Of a DNA stretch of 64,000 bases, positions 1 to 7,938 are shown in pieces; the first letter of the stretch is position 1, and the number at the start of each line of letters is the position of its first letter. The DNA is taken from positions 62,913-126,912 of the forward strand of contig JAHDWN010000017.1 in assembly GCA_023382675.1 (NCBI GenBank), written 5' to 3'. The stretch comes from Anaerolineae bacterium. Lineage in GTDB: Bacteria > Chloroflexota > Anaerolineae > Aggregatilineales > Phototrophicaceae. The notes under the pieces were generated by a model. That model made no database searches. It worked only from the letters and a program-made list of their open reading frames with translations, and had not been told where the DNA came from. Both the position numbers and the translations under genes were made by a program.

Positions 1-74
1 ATCTGCAAGAAGTCATCCGTTCAAGTGTCTTCAACAGAAGCATAACACCAGGTGAGCCGCTGCGATCCCTTCAT

Positions 75-113
75 TGTCATGGGCCATATATGACAGACAT
101 CGCTTGAATTATT
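75..113. repeat. Inverted-repeat motif, copy 1
   Basis: A TGTCAT/ATGACA inverted repeat (arms 75-80 and 90-95) followed by a conserved AT-rich tail. The 39-bp block recurs at 1056-1094 with 34 of 39 positions identical. Both copies lie upstream of small or membrane-protein genes, so this may be a regulator site or a short dispersed repeat. Nothing else was recognised in positions 1-370. Confidence 0.55.
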
Positions 114-374
114 GGCACACGAATTTCCTGCGCTGGCGTCCGGTGCGCTGTCGAATGCCTGCTATAGATGAGATCGGGCACATCTCCGGCTGTCAACAAT
201 CCTGCACAGTTCAAACCGTAATTCCGTACCGTTCGTTGTTCCCCACCTAGCAGAGGCTAGTCGGCTCGCTCCCAGGCGAGTTCCAACCCGCCCATGTGAA
301 TTCACTTGCGATCGTGGCACCTAATGCTGCATCGTTCGCTCACGTATTCGGCGCTCCGTAGGTTGTCAGGACTG

Positions 375-414
375 TTGACATATCGTATGCATTTGTAATA
401 CTGTATGTCATACG
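375..414 (+). promoter_or_regulatory. Candidate promoter with flanking inverted repeat
   Basis: A perfect TTGACA (375-380) is followed after 15 bp by TAATAC (396-401). The -10 region is bracketed by CGTATG (384-389) and CATACG (409-414), which could be an operator. It lies 44 bp ahead of the ATG at 445. The short spacer weakens the promoter call. Confidence 0.4.
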
Positions 415-444
415 CATCTCAATCTCTGGGGGGAGAGTCTTACG

Positions 445-765
445 ATGAAGATGGATGGCAACTATCATATAGTCTTAAAGCCGGGCATAAACGAAACAGA
501 TTTCGTTGCACATGTACATAGGCAATTCTCGACCATGAGTTTTGCCACGCGCATAACAAGAGCGATAGACAGTCGCTTACTGAGATCCGAGATGAGCGGT
601 TTTAGTCCCCACTATACATTGCAGGTTAGCGTCGATTTAGTTACGGATACACCTTATCGCTTCGACGAGCGTGTTCCAGAGATCATTGGCCTGGTCGAGG
701 CTTTTGGTGTGGTGACTGGCGTGGAAATATATACGGTCATCGAATCCAGCCCGACATCTGCATAG
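445..765 (+). CDS. Small protein of unknown function (106 aa)
   Basis: I do not recognise this protein. The ATG follows a purine-rich GGGGGGAGAG segment at good ribosome-binding distance and a TTGACA-type promoter lies upstream, which favours a real gene. The product has no signal peptide or membrane segment. Its pattern of alternating short hydrophobic strands and helices (ending with strand-like VVTGVEIYTVIE) would suit a small alpha/beta fold of ferredoxin-like type, but this is only an impression. It stands alone: the next gene starts about 450 bp downstream. It could be a lineage-specific orphan. Confidence 0.5.
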   Translation: MKMDGNYHIVLKPGINETDFVAHVHRQFSTMSFATRITRAIDSRLLRSEMSGFSPHYTLQVSVDLVTDTPYRFDERVPEIIGLVEAFGVVTGVEIYTVIESSPTSA

Positions 766-876
766 AGGTGAAGCACGCTTGGGGGCAGCGATGGAGAGCT
801 TTCGATACACTCCACCAGGTACTGCTCCACATGCGAACGTCTGTGAATGCAGGTTCCGGTGGTTATTGATAGAACA

Positions 877-900
877 GGGGGAGAGACCGCCCTCTCCCCC
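877..900. other. Strong GC hairpin in gene-free stretch
   Basis: GGGGGAGAG and CTCTCCCCC form a perfect 9-bp stem with a 6-nt loop, 110 bp after the 106-aa gene. No T-run follows on either strand, so it is not a classical terminator. I see no gene in the rest of 766-1211 apart from the second inverted-repeat motif and a candidate promoter. Confidence 0.4.
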
Positions 901-1055
901 AAGAAAACTCAGCGAGTCTGTTGTCGAATCTTCCGCAGGTCACAGATGCTGTGTATGTCATGATCGCCCGGCACAGCTACAGTCAGCCGAGCCGATAGCC
1001 CGCAGCAACCAAGGTTGTCCCATTTCCAATCCGACTGCATAAATGCGTCGGTCAC

Positions 1056-1094
1056 TGTCATGTGCCACTCATGACAGACATCACTTGAATTATT
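1056..1094. repeat. Inverted-repeat motif, copy 2
   Basis: TGTCATG (1056-1062) and CATGACA (1070-1076) form perfect 7-bp arms around a 7-bp spacer. The block with its downstream tail matches 75-113 at 34 of 39 positions. It sits about 20 bp ahead of a TATAAT box, so an operator role for the 1212 gene is plausible. Confidence 0.55.
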
Positions 1095-1117
1095 TTTAGA
1101 TTTGTCTAAACTATAAT
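1095..1117 (+). promoter_or_regulatory. Palindrome and -10 box ahead of methyltransferase gene
   Basis: TTTAGA-TTTG-TCTAAA (1095-1110) is a perfect 6-bp-arm palindrome placed directly before a consensus TATAAT (1112-1117). No good -35 at standard spacing is visible, the nearest being TTGAAT 21 bp upstream, which fits an activator- or repressor-controlled promoter. It is 95 bp before the start codon at 1212. Confidence 0.4.
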
Positions 1118-1211
1118 TATTGACAAACGAATTCTCGGCGAAAGCATCCGGCGGGCAAACGATACGAGGCCATGCTATAAGGTCGGGCGCAATCGTGTCG
1201 GGAGGTGAGCG

Positions 1212-1769
1212 ATGGAATGGTTGCCTGAACTTCGGCTCGGTTGGCTCAACGGCTGGCTGATGCTCGCCGTCTTCTATCTGGTTTTCGCCCTGTTGATGAT
1301 CGTGTTTCCGCGCGACGTGGTCAAAAAGCTGTATGACCGGTCCGGCTGGACGCGCCAACAGCGTTGGCTGTCGATTGTGCGGATACCGGTCGCGCTCGCA
1401 TTTTTCATCCTGGCGATCTTCACGCCGCTCAAGATCGGCCAGCCTGTCTTTATCGTCGGCCTGGCGATCTTCTGCGCCGGCTACCTCGGGATGCTCGTCG
1501 CCCTCTTCAACTACCGCAACACGCCGGTCGATCAACCGGTCACGCAGGGGCTGTATCGCCTGTCGCGCAATCCACAGTGGCTGTCGCTGGCGACGATGTT
1601 CGCGGGCACAGCCATCGCCATGGGATCGTGGCTGGCGCTGCTGCTCCTCGCGGTTGTCGCAGTGGTGTATCACTCTCGGATTCTTAGCGAGGAAAAATCC
1701 TGTCTTGAGCGTTACGGCGACTCCTACCGTGCCTATCTCAAGCGCATCCCGCGCTATCTGATCGTCTAG
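1212..1769 (+). CDS. PEMT/ICMT-family integral membrane methyltransferase
   Basis: A 185-aa polytopic protein with about four membrane segments. The C-terminal half carries the family signature: GLYRLSRNPQW, a hydrophobic pair of helices, then an EE-x6-YGDSYRAYLKRIPRY tail, the arrangement that binds S-adenosylmethionine in isoprenylcysteine carboxyl methyltransferases and phospholipid methyltransferases. The start follows GGGAGG at a suitable distance. Substrate cannot be told from sequence; in bacteria these act on lipids, isoprenoids or small thiols. The next gene, an alpha/beta hydrolase, begins 28 bp downstream on the same strand, suggesting co-transcription. Confidence 0.75.
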   Translation: MEWLPELRLGWLNGWLMLAVFYLVFALLMIVFPRDVVKKLYDRSGWTRQQRWLSIVRIPVALAFFILAIFTPLKIGQPVFIVGLAIFCAGYLGMLVALFNYRNTPVDQPVTQGLYRLSRNPQWLSLATMFAGTAIAMGSWLALLLLAVVAVVYHSRILSEEKSCLERYGDSYRAYLKRIPRYLIV

Positions 1770-1797
1770 CAGGCGCGCGCCTGGCAAAGGATGTGCC

Positions 1798-2676
1798 ATG
1801 ACCGCAAATTTCGCCGCCCCCAAGATCGCCCGCTTGTACGCGGACGTCCCCGCCGAGATGGTGCAAAAACTTCAGGCGTTTCGCGCTAAGTATCCGCAGC
1901 AGCAGTTGCGCGTCGGTGGCACAGACTGGCGCTACATCGACACGCGCACAGGCGACCCGGTCGTGCTGGCGCTCTCCGGCGCGACCTGCATCGCCGAGAT
2001 CAGTTGGAACACCATCGACCGCCTGGCGCAGCACTACCGCGTCATCGCGCCCGACTACCCTGCCATCGACAGCAACGCCGAACTCTCCGACGGCCTGGCC
2101 GCCATCCTCGATCACGAGGGCATCCGGCAGGCACACGTGCTCGGCGGCTCGGCGGGCGGCCTGGCGGCGCAGGCGTTTGTGCGCCGCTGCCCAGACCGGT
2201 CGGCCAGTCTGATCCTGTCTCACGTGCCCCCGCTGAGTCGTGAGTCCGGCAAGCGCATCGCCAGAACGGTCGGCTGGCTCCGGCTGCTGCCACAATCGAT
2301 TCTGCGGTTGGTCTTCAAGCGCAGCCTGAGCGGGCTGCAGCCGCAGGCGGAGACACCGGAGATCGCGCTCTTCAAGGCGCACTTCCAGGAGATTGCCAAC
2401 ACCCGCGTGACCAAGGCGCAGATCATCAGCCTGATGAAACGCACAATCGAGCTGACGCAAACTGACCTCACGCCGCACGATCTTGACGGCTGGCCGGGGC
2501 GTGTACTGCTGCTGCTGTCCGAGGATGATCCGGCGACGCCGGAACCGGCGCGCCGGGCGATGATGGCGCTGTATCCGCAGGCCGAGATGCGCCTGTTCAC
2601 CGGCGGCGGGCACGCCGCGTCGATCCTCAAGCAGGACGAGTATCTCGCCGCGATTGAGCAGTTCATCGAGCGGTAG
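1798..2676 (+). CDS. Alpha/beta hydrolase
   Basis: A 292-aa cytosolic alpha/beta-hydrolase-fold protein without signal peptide. The nucleophile elbow is GGSAGG, giving a Ser nucleophile; the acid is probably the Asp in LLLSEDDPATPE and the catalytic His lies in GGGHAASI near the C-terminus, so the triad appears complete. The central segment between elbow and acid holds a helical lid with basic residues. It follows the membrane methyltransferase by 28 bp and probably shares its transcript. Substrate is unknown; such proteins include esterases, lipases and epoxide hydrolases. Confidence 0.8.
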   Translation: MTANFAAPKIARLYADVPAEMVQKLQAFRAKYPQQQLRVGGTDWRYIDTRTGDPVVLALSGATCIAEISWNTIDRLAQHYRVIAPDYPAIDSNAELSDGLAAILDHEGIRQAHVLGGSAGGLAAQAFVRRCPDRSASLILSHVPPLSRESGKRIARTVGWLRLLPQSILRLVFKRSLSGLQPQAETPEIALFKAHFQEIANTRVTKAQIISLMKRTIELTQTDLTPHDLDGWPGRVLLLLSEDDPATPEPARRAMMALYPQAEMRLFTGGGHAASILKQDEYLAAIEQFIER

Positions 2677-2834
2677 CTATTTGCTTCCGGCAGCATGCAC
2701 GCTTCATATGGAGGCGTTGGCATTTTCGCGCTCCCAACCCACCGATCACCAACCGGCAGGCGCTGTTCAACGCAGGAATCGAGTAGACTCGTAGTATGCT
2801 CACAGCAGTGATGGGTGTGATTGGAGAAACGCGC

Positions 2835-4022
2835 ATGTTGAAACCACTACTCGCCGCGGTGCTCGTGCTGAGCGTACTGAGTCTCGCAGGCATGGCCGGC
2901 GCGCAACCCACCGAGGAGACGACGATGACCGGCAACGAAGCCTTCACGTTCGACTTCTACGCGCAGATCAAGGCGGAGGAAGGCAACCTGTTCTTCTCGC
3001 CGCACAGCATCCTCAGCGCCTTCTGGCTCGCCTATCTCGGCGCGGACGGCGACACCGCCACGCAGATGGCCGAAGCGCTCCATCTGCCCGTGGATCGAGA
3101 AACTGCCGCGCTGCCAGACATCGGCGCGTCCGAGAGCGAAGATTTCGTCCTCCGCAGCGCCAACGCCCTCTGGGCACAGGAGGGCTATCCCTGGCGACCG
3201 GACTATCTGGCGCAGTTGGAGGCGCTTGGCTCGCCGATCCGCCTGGTCGATTACCTGGCCAACCCGGAAGGCGTGCGCCAGCAGATCAACCAGTGGGTCG
3301 AGGACGAGACCGAGGACAAGATCCAGGACTTGATCCCCCAGGGCGCGATTGACGAACTCACACGCCTGACCATCGCCAACGCCGTTTACTTCAAAGCCAC
3401 CTGGCTGACCCAGTTCGTCAAGGAACTGACGCAGGATGCGCCCTTCACCCTGCTCGACGGCAGCACCGTGACCGTGCCGATGATGTCGATGAGCGAGGGT
3501 GTCAGCCTCAAGGTGTTCCAGGGCGACGGCTTCGTCGCCGTCGCGCTTCCGTATGTCGGCAGCGCCGAGATGCTGATCCTGCTGCCGGATGCCGGGCAGT
3601 TCGAGAACTTCGAGGCCGCGCTCACGGCCCAGCAGTACCGCGACATTCTGGCGGCGATGCAGCCGACGATGGCACAGGTCAGTATGCCGAGCTTCACCTT
3701 CGATACTTTCCTCAGCCTGGGCGCGCCGCTGGAGGCGCTGGGCATGAGCGACGCCTTCGACCCGGAGCAGGCCGACTTTGGCCGCATGTATAACCGGAGC
3801 GACGCCGCCGAAAACCTGTATATCACCGCCGCGCTGCACAAAGCCTTCGTCGATGTCAACGAGCAGGGCACCGAGGCGGCGGCGGCGACCGGCGTCATTT
3901 TCGGCACGCTGTCCATGCCCGCGCCCGCGCTCATGATCCGCGTGGATCGCCCGTTCCTGTTCGCCATCCGCGAGACGCAAACAGACACGATCCTGTTCAT
4001 GGGGCGCGTCGTCAGCCCGTAA
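2835..4022 (+). CDS. Secreted serpin-family protease inhibitor
   Basis: The chosen ATG gives a signal peptide ending near AGA-Q and follows GGAGAAA; an upstream in-frame ATG at 2796 would add 13 residues before the signal and is less likely. The mature part spans a full serpin domain: FSPHSILSAFWLAYLGA, a NAVYFKATW strand, and a hinge EQGTEAAAATGV with small residues, the hallmark of inhibitory serpins that insert the reactive loop. The scissile bond should lie around TLSM, implying a Leu-like P1 and a chymotrypsin- or elastase-type target. The domain ends with RPFLFAIRETQTDTILFMGRV. Bacterial serpins are sporadic. It likely acts outside the cell against proteases; the target is unknown. Confidence 0.9.
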   Translation: MLKPLLAAVLVLSVLSLAGMAGAQPTEETTMTGNEAFTFDFYAQIKAEEGNLFFSPHSILSAFWLAYLGADGDTATQMAEALHLPVDRETAALPDIGASESEDFVLRSANALWAQEGYPWRPDYLAQLEALGSPIRLVDYLANPEGVRQQINQWVEDETEDKIQDLIPQGAIDELTRLTIANAVYFKATWLTQFVKELTQDAPFTLLDGSTVTVPMMSMSEGVSLKVFQGDGFVAVALPYVGSAEMLILLPDAGQFENFEAALTAQQYRDILAAMQPTMAQVSMPSFTFDTFLSLGAPLEALGMSDAFDPEQADFGRMYNRSDAAENLYITAALHKAFVDVNEQGTEAAAATGVIFGTLSMPAPALMIRVDRPFLFAIRETQTDTILFMGRVVSP

Positions 4023-4086
4023 GCGCCTGGCGACTATGACCTTCCGCGCGGTTGTACCCTGCCAAAAGCAACTACTCAGCCGCGCC

Positions 4087-4129
4087 GATTTGCCTTACAG
4101 TGATCGTAGATGTCGCTGTAAGGCGAATC
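4087..4129. promoter_or_regulatory. Long inverted repeat in leader of the 4146 gene
   Basis: GATTTGCCTTACAG (4087-4100) and CTGTAAGGCGAATC (4116-4129) pair over 14 positions with a single T-G wobble and a 15-nt loop. It ends just before the ribosome-binding AAGGAAGGA. It could be an operator or an mRNA leader hairpin. Confidence 0.5.
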
Positions 4130-4145
4130 GAAAGGAAGGATCATC

Positions 4146-4946
4146 ATGAGACGATTCTGGAAAGCAGCAGCGGCGTTGATCGCCGGCCTGCTGGTGATCG
4201 TTGCCTACCGGCTGATCGCGACACGCCGCGAACTGACCGGCGCGGACTATTACATCGCGCGCAAGGAGCGCTTGCTGCGTGAATTCGATCACATCGTCGC
4301 GCGGGTACGGCACGTGGTCGATGCGCGCTACGGGATGCTGGCAACCAATCACATGATCGGCGATGCGCGCCACGAATACGAAGAGCTGATCCCACAGATC
4401 CCCTATGTCGGCGGCAAGCAGCCGTTCACCCAGTTTTTGATCTACACCGCGCTCTACATCGCGCTTTACCGGGCCATGCGCAATATGGGTATGGCGCTCG
4501 AGGAGACGGGCAAGCTGCTTTACGAGGCTTCACGCCTCTACATCGACCGCTTCCCGCGCTTCCTGTACACCATTTTCGGACGCATGAACTTCTCGCCGCG
4601 CTATATCGAGGAGGCGAAGCGCCGCGCCGAAGAGTCGCAGGCGCGCAAGTATCCGGGCGATTGGGTCTTCGACTTCGTGCCGGGCGCTGATGGCAACTTC
4701 GACTATGGCATCGATTACACCGAGTGCGGGGCCTGCAAATTCATGGAAGCCCAGGACGCGCTCGAACTCGCGCCTTACCTCTGCCCTGTCGACCGGCTCT
4801 ACAGCGAGAAGCTGGGCTGGGGTCTGAAACGCACAAGCACGATTGCCGAGGGTGGCTCACGCTGTGACTTCCGCTTCAAGCAGGGCGGTGACACTCAGGT
4901 CGAGTCGTCCGTGCTCCCGGAGGCGGAAGCCGAAGTCGTTGCCTGA
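4146..4946 (+). CDS. L-2-amino-thiazoline-4-carboxylic acid hydrolase family protein
   Basis: A 266-aa protein with one N-terminal membrane anchor (about residues 7-23) and a cytosolic or surface domain. The C-terminal part matches the ATC-hydrolase family pattern: DYTECGACKFM, a later PYLCPVDRLYSEKLGWGLKRT, and GGSRCDFRF. In the founding Pseudomonas enzyme this family opens the thiazoline ring on the route to L-cysteine, but most homologues are uncharacterised. The start is supported by AAGGAAGGA six nt upstream. A 43-bp inverted repeat lies in the leader. It converges on a MOSC-domain remnant. Confidence 0.7.
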   Translation: MRRFWKAAAALIAGLLVIVAYRLIATRRELTGADYYIARKERLLREFDHIVARVRHVVDARYGMLATNHMIGDARHEYEELIPQIPYVGGKQPFTQFLIYTALYIALYRAMRNMGMALEETGKLLYEASRLYIDRFPRFLYTIFGRMNFSPRYIEEAKRRAEESQARKYPGDWVFDFVPGADGNFDYGIDYTECGACKFMEAQDALELAPYLCPVDRLYSEKLGWGLKRTSTIAEGGSRCDFRFKQGGDTQVESSVLPEAEAEVVA

Positions 4947-4956
4947 GCAGCATCGA

Positions 4957-5125
4957 CCGCGATCACCTGCACCGGATCGCCCACGCGCACAATGCCGCTT
5001 TCGATGACGCGCGCCATCACGCCCACTCGTCCCCGCGCCGCCGTGGGCGCATCCGGTTTGCCCTGAACGAACCCAAAAATCTCTCCCTGATCAGCAACCG
5101 CAGCGGTCAGCGTGGCCAATAGTCC
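4957..5125 (-). pseudogene. MOSC-domain protein remnant (C-terminal fragment)
   Basis: On the minus strand the segment encodes about 56 residues with the C-terminal MOSC pattern: IFGFVQGKP, RGRVGVMARVIESG and VRVGDPVQVI. MOSC domains transfer sulfur in molybdenum-cofactor-dependent systems and usually need a conserved Cys and roughly 130-160 residues; here the N-terminal half is missing and the upstream part of the frame looks non-coding. The fragment converges on the ATC-hydrolase-family gene and ends about 230 bp before the TIR gene. I read it as a decayed gene cut by rearrangement. Confidence 0.5.
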
Positions 5126-5359
5126 GGCTTGTGCTATTGGGGCGCTCGAGCGCCGTGTTTTCGACCAACGTTGTGCCGAGCATGATTGCAACACGAGTAC
5201 TCTAGTTTCTATGAAACGGACTATACTGAAAGTGAAAATCCCGTAGAGAGTCATCACTTGTAATCCCGTCACATGGCGGAGCGTGTGGCTATTTCTATTC
5301 ATTTTCGCCACTACCGAAGTGCCGAGGGTTACAGTGGACGGCCGGAGTCGGAGGTGCGC

Positions 5360-6259
5360 ATGTCGAATGGTTCGTCTGGCAAAAGTCCCCAAAACGCCTC
5401 TCAGAACCTGCTACTGCCGGCAGAACTTCCAGGGCGCTGCTTCATCTCGCATTCGTATCAGGACGGGGCCGTCGTCGAGTCGCTCATAAAGATGCTGCAA
5501 GATCACGTCGAGCCGGTGATTTTCCCTCGTCAAGAACCTGATCCGCAGCGGGCTGTCAGCAACGAGATTATTGTCAAAATTCTGGATTGCCCAGGACTGA
5601 TCTATCTAAAGGGAGGAGCCTCAGAGAAGTCGTTCTGGGTATCGTTCGAGCGTGACTACGCATTGCGTTCGAAACGCGTTGTCTATGCCTATGATCCAAA
5701 GCGACGCCGCCTCACGCGCGATACATCATCGCCCCTACCACTCGACATAGCGGTGGTTTCGCATCGATCAGATAGGGAAAGGGTTGAGCGTCTCCTGTCG
5801 TGGATGGCCAACGAGCGTCACTTCGTGATTGATAGAAGACACCTGCGTTCGACTTTCGGCGGCTTCACGGGCGACATCATGCTAATCATGGAGGAACTTC
5901 TGATGTACGGTGGCGTGATACTGTGGATGATGGGACGGGGAAGCCAGGCAATTGCAGACAGTTTCTACAGCGAAGACTTCCTCGATTATGTCCGAGAGTA
6001 TTCCGCCCTAGACTACGAGTTTGACGAAGACACCGATCCCTATGGAAATGTGCACAGTGTTTTTGCTCGAATCGACCCAGAATGGGAACCTCCGCGCGTC
6101 GACGCGGAACTCGCGGAGTTTGTCCCAGCATCGTACAACGCCCTTGATCTCTACGAAGGCCTCAGCGATACCACTTCATTCAACTGGAATCGCGTCGACG
6201 ATTTGATTATTCGCTTGTATGCGCAGGTGCTGGTGGCGTCCAAGTCCGTTGATGACTAG
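5360..6259 (+). CDS. TIR-domain protein, possibly two TIR-like domains
   Basis: The ATG follows a perfect GGAGG by five nt, so the in-frame ATG at 5273 is rejected; this gives 299 aa. Residues 26-112 form a TIR domain: RCFISHSYQDG opening strand, a DCPGLIYLKGGASEKS strand and loop, and SFWVSFERDYAL with the candidate NADase Glu97. Residues 152-295 (HFVIDRRHLRSTFGG, GGVILWMMGRGS, FYSEDFLDYVREY) look like a second, diverged TIR-type fold or an effector-linked domain. Bacterial TIR proteins commonly cleave NAD or make cyclic ADP-ribose signals in phage defence. No partner gene (STING, ThsA, SLOG, Argonaute) is adjacent, so it may act alone. Base use is less GC-rich than its neighbours. Confidence 0.7.
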   Translation: MSNGSSGKSPQNASQNLLLPAELPGRCFISHSYQDGAVVESLIKMLQDHVEPVIFPRQEPDPQRAVSNEIIVKILDCPGLIYLKGGASEKSFWVSFERDYALRSKRVVYAYDPKRRRLTRDTSSPLPLDIAVVSHRSDRERVERLLSWMANERHFVIDRRHLRSTFGGFTGDIMLIMEELLMYGGVILWMMGRGSQAIADSFYSEDFLDYVREYSALDYEFDEDTDPYGNVHSVFARIDPEWEPPRVDAELAEFVPASYNALDLYEGLSDTTSFNWNRVDDLIIRLYAQVLVASKSVDD

Positions 6260-6384
6260 GGGTTTCCTTCCGAGACTGTTGGCTACGTGTTATATCGACT
6301 TCTATTTGCCTCGGAACCTGGGTGACGGATAGCTGCGTATGAGTCCAGGGGGGCGCGGGTCCCCAAGCCCCCATGTGCTCAGGC

Positions 6385-6579
6385 CTACGCCTCACGCTCT
6401 TCGTCACGGACAAGCTGCTGAATCTCGGCGGCCTGTTCCGGCGTCACCTCGACCTGATGTACACTGCGCGCGTGTTCCGCTGCCTGGCGCATAGCGAGTG
6501 CGATGACGGCCTGTCTCAGGCCGTCGCCAATGCCGAGTCTGCGCGTTGCCGCTGCACCGCCAGGCCGATCCCCAGCCAT
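6385..6579 (-). CDS. Possible small protein after PadR partner gene
   Basis: A 64-aa frame whose second half (LRQAVIALAMRQAAEHARSV, then VTPEQAAEIQQLVRDEE) reads like a real amphipathic helical protein. It overlaps the end of the upstream membrane-protein gene by about 60 bp in another frame. It could be a small co-translated protein, or the original C-terminus of that gene separated by a frameshift. Weak evidence. Confidence 0.25.
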   Translation of the reverse strand: MAGDRPGGAAATRRLGIGDGLRQAVIALAMRQAAEHARSVHQVEVTPEQAAEIQQLVRDEEREA

Positions 6580-7352
6580 CCCAGACCCACGCCCAGGAAC
6601 AGCAGAAAGATGAGCGCATTAGCACCTATCTGAGGCATACTCTGAAACAGGCGCTCCGGCAGCCCACTCCATATGAACAACCAGCCCGACGCCATCATCA
6701 GCGGCAGTGCACGAAAGATGGGCAGTGTGGGCCTGCGCAAGTGCACCAGCCCGAACACAGTCAGGGCGACCACATGGATGATGGTGGCGCCCATCCAGAG
6801 ATTCCACAGATCATCGTTCAGCGACGTTGCCACAACGCCAACAGCCATCCCGAGCGCGCCGATGCCGACACCAATCAGCAGCCAGCGCGCAGCCGTTCCT
6901 GACGCCTGATCCTCCCGCAGCCCCAAGCCAATGCACCCCAGACCGAGCAGCAAATAACCGGGCGCATACAGCCACATCAACAATTGGTAGATGCCGTAAT
7001 AGGTGTAGTGATCGTCCGGCTGCAATTGACTGAACGCAGCCAGCCCGCTGAGAGCGCCGCCCAGCACAAGGAAGATACCAGCCAACTGCACGAATGTAGA
7101 TTTTGACATCTCAAGCCTGACCTTTCGCCGTTGTTCAATCACGGTCAACGTGAGATCAAGGAGCGTCGCAGACCACCAGAACACCGCGCCCATCAATCCT
7201 TCTGTGCGATAGCGTTCGCGCGTCATATCGCGGAAGACCTGCACCATCAGCGAACGGTATTCGCGGCGGAATTCAGCCGGATACAGCACAAGCAAGGCGT
7301 CATAAATGCGCACCGACAACACAATCCAGCCTGGCGGCGTCATCGGACTCAT
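6516..7352 (-). CDS. PadR-associated integral membrane protein
   Basis: A 278-aa protein with an N-terminal soluble stretch carrying the LLVLYPAEFRREY signature seen in membrane proteins encoded beside PadR regulators, one membrane segment near residue 60, then about six hydrophobic helices from residue 85 to the end. Its start overlaps the stop of the padR-like gene by four bases, so translation is coupled. Function is unknown; by context it is the regulated partner of PadR and may handle membrane stress or export. A charged C-terminus follows in another frame, hinting at a possible frameshift near 6530-6580. Confidence 0.65.
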   Translation of the reverse strand: MSPMTPPGWIVLSVRIYDALLVLYPAEFRREYRSLMVQVFRDMTRERYRTEGLMGAVFWWSATLLDLTLTVIEQRRKVRLEMSKSTFVQLAGIFLVLGGALSGLAAFSQLQPDDHYTYYGIYQLLMWLYAPGYLLLGLGCIGLGLREDQASGTAARWLLIGVGIGALGMAVGVVATSLNDDLWNLWMGATIIHVVALTVFGLVHLRRPTLPIFRALPLMMASGWLFIWSGLPERLFQSMPQIGANALIFLLFLGVGLGWLGIGLAVQRQRADSALATA

Positions 7353-7714
7353 CCTGTCGCCCTGCCCATAAGCCTTTTCGACGTGGCAACGTTCAGCAGC
7401 GCGGCCAGTCTGTCAGCCTCGGCCTGGGCCACGCGCCGCCCAAATGGGGTCAGGCGGTAGTAACGGCGGCGTTCGTCATCCAACTCAGGATCGGGCCGCT
7501 CGTCCGTCTCCTCGATCAAGCCCATATCCAACATGCGTTTGATCGACCCGTAGAGTGTGCCCGGCCCCATGCGAACCGCGCCATCCGTGATGTCCGCGAC
7601 TTCCTGCATGATGCTGTAGCCATGCTTTTCGCCATCCGCGAGCGCCAGAAGGATGTGAAAGACAGCCGGAGTGAGCGGCAGCATGTCTTGCGGTTGCGGT
7701 GTGGCAATCGGCAT
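7349..7714 (-). CDS. PadR-family transcriptional regulator
   Basis: A 121-aa winged-helix protein. The family landmarks are present: FHILLALADGEKHGYSIM at the N-terminus, GPGTLYGSIKRMLDMGLIEE for the recognition helix and wing, and RRRYYRLTPFGRR before the C-terminal dimerisation helix. PadR proteins repress adjacent transport or membrane genes and are released by small ligands. It is the first gene of a two-gene operon with the membrane protein overlapping by four bases. A 32-bp palindrome sits immediately upstream over the promoter, so autorepression is likely. Confidence 0.85.
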   Translation of the reverse strand: MPIATPQPQDMLPLTPAVFHILLALADGEKHGYSIMQEVADITDGAVRMGPGTLYGSIKRMLDMGLIEETDERPDPELDDERRRYYRLTPFGRRVAQAEADRLAALLNVATSKRLMGRATG

Positions 7715-7730
7715 TCCTGCACCTTAAACT

Positions 7731-7762
7731 ATAACGGTCACGGATATATCCATGACCGTTAT
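7731..7762 (-). promoter_or_regulatory. 32-bp palindromic operator upstream of padR-like gene
   Basis: ATAACGGTCA (7731-7740) and TGACCGTTAT (7753-7762) are perfect arms, and the centre holds a second palindrome GGATATATCC (7742-7751). Only one base pair (7741/7752) breaks the symmetry. On the minus strand a TATAGT -10-like box lies at 7733-7728, overlapping the site, 14 bp ahead of the start codon. This is a strong candidate PadR binding site. Confidence 0.7.
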
Positions 7763-7938
7763 AATAAGGGCATTTGCTGTGGCTGTCAAGCAGTCAACTT
7801 GGTGGCGGATTACAGAGCCGCTCAACTTCCCAGAGTCGGGAGTATCAAGGAGCGAAATTCAACCAATAAGTCGCAATGGTGCACAAACAGCGCTTTCAGA
7901 TGGACTGAGCGCCGAGTACTGATGGAGCATACAGTTAG

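Noticed and set aside
877..900. Terminator of the 106-aa gene
   Set aside because: A strong stem but without a T-run on either strand and more than 100 bp from the stop codon.
909..1823. A 304-residue open frame on the minus strand across the membrane methyltransferase gene
   Set aside because: Low-complexity Arg/Asp/Gln-rich product typical of the complement of a GC-rich gene; the plus-strand product has a clear family match.
5273..5359. N-terminal extension of the TIR protein
   Set aside because: The downstream ATG has a perfect ribosome site at five nt; the extension is not similar to TIR domains.
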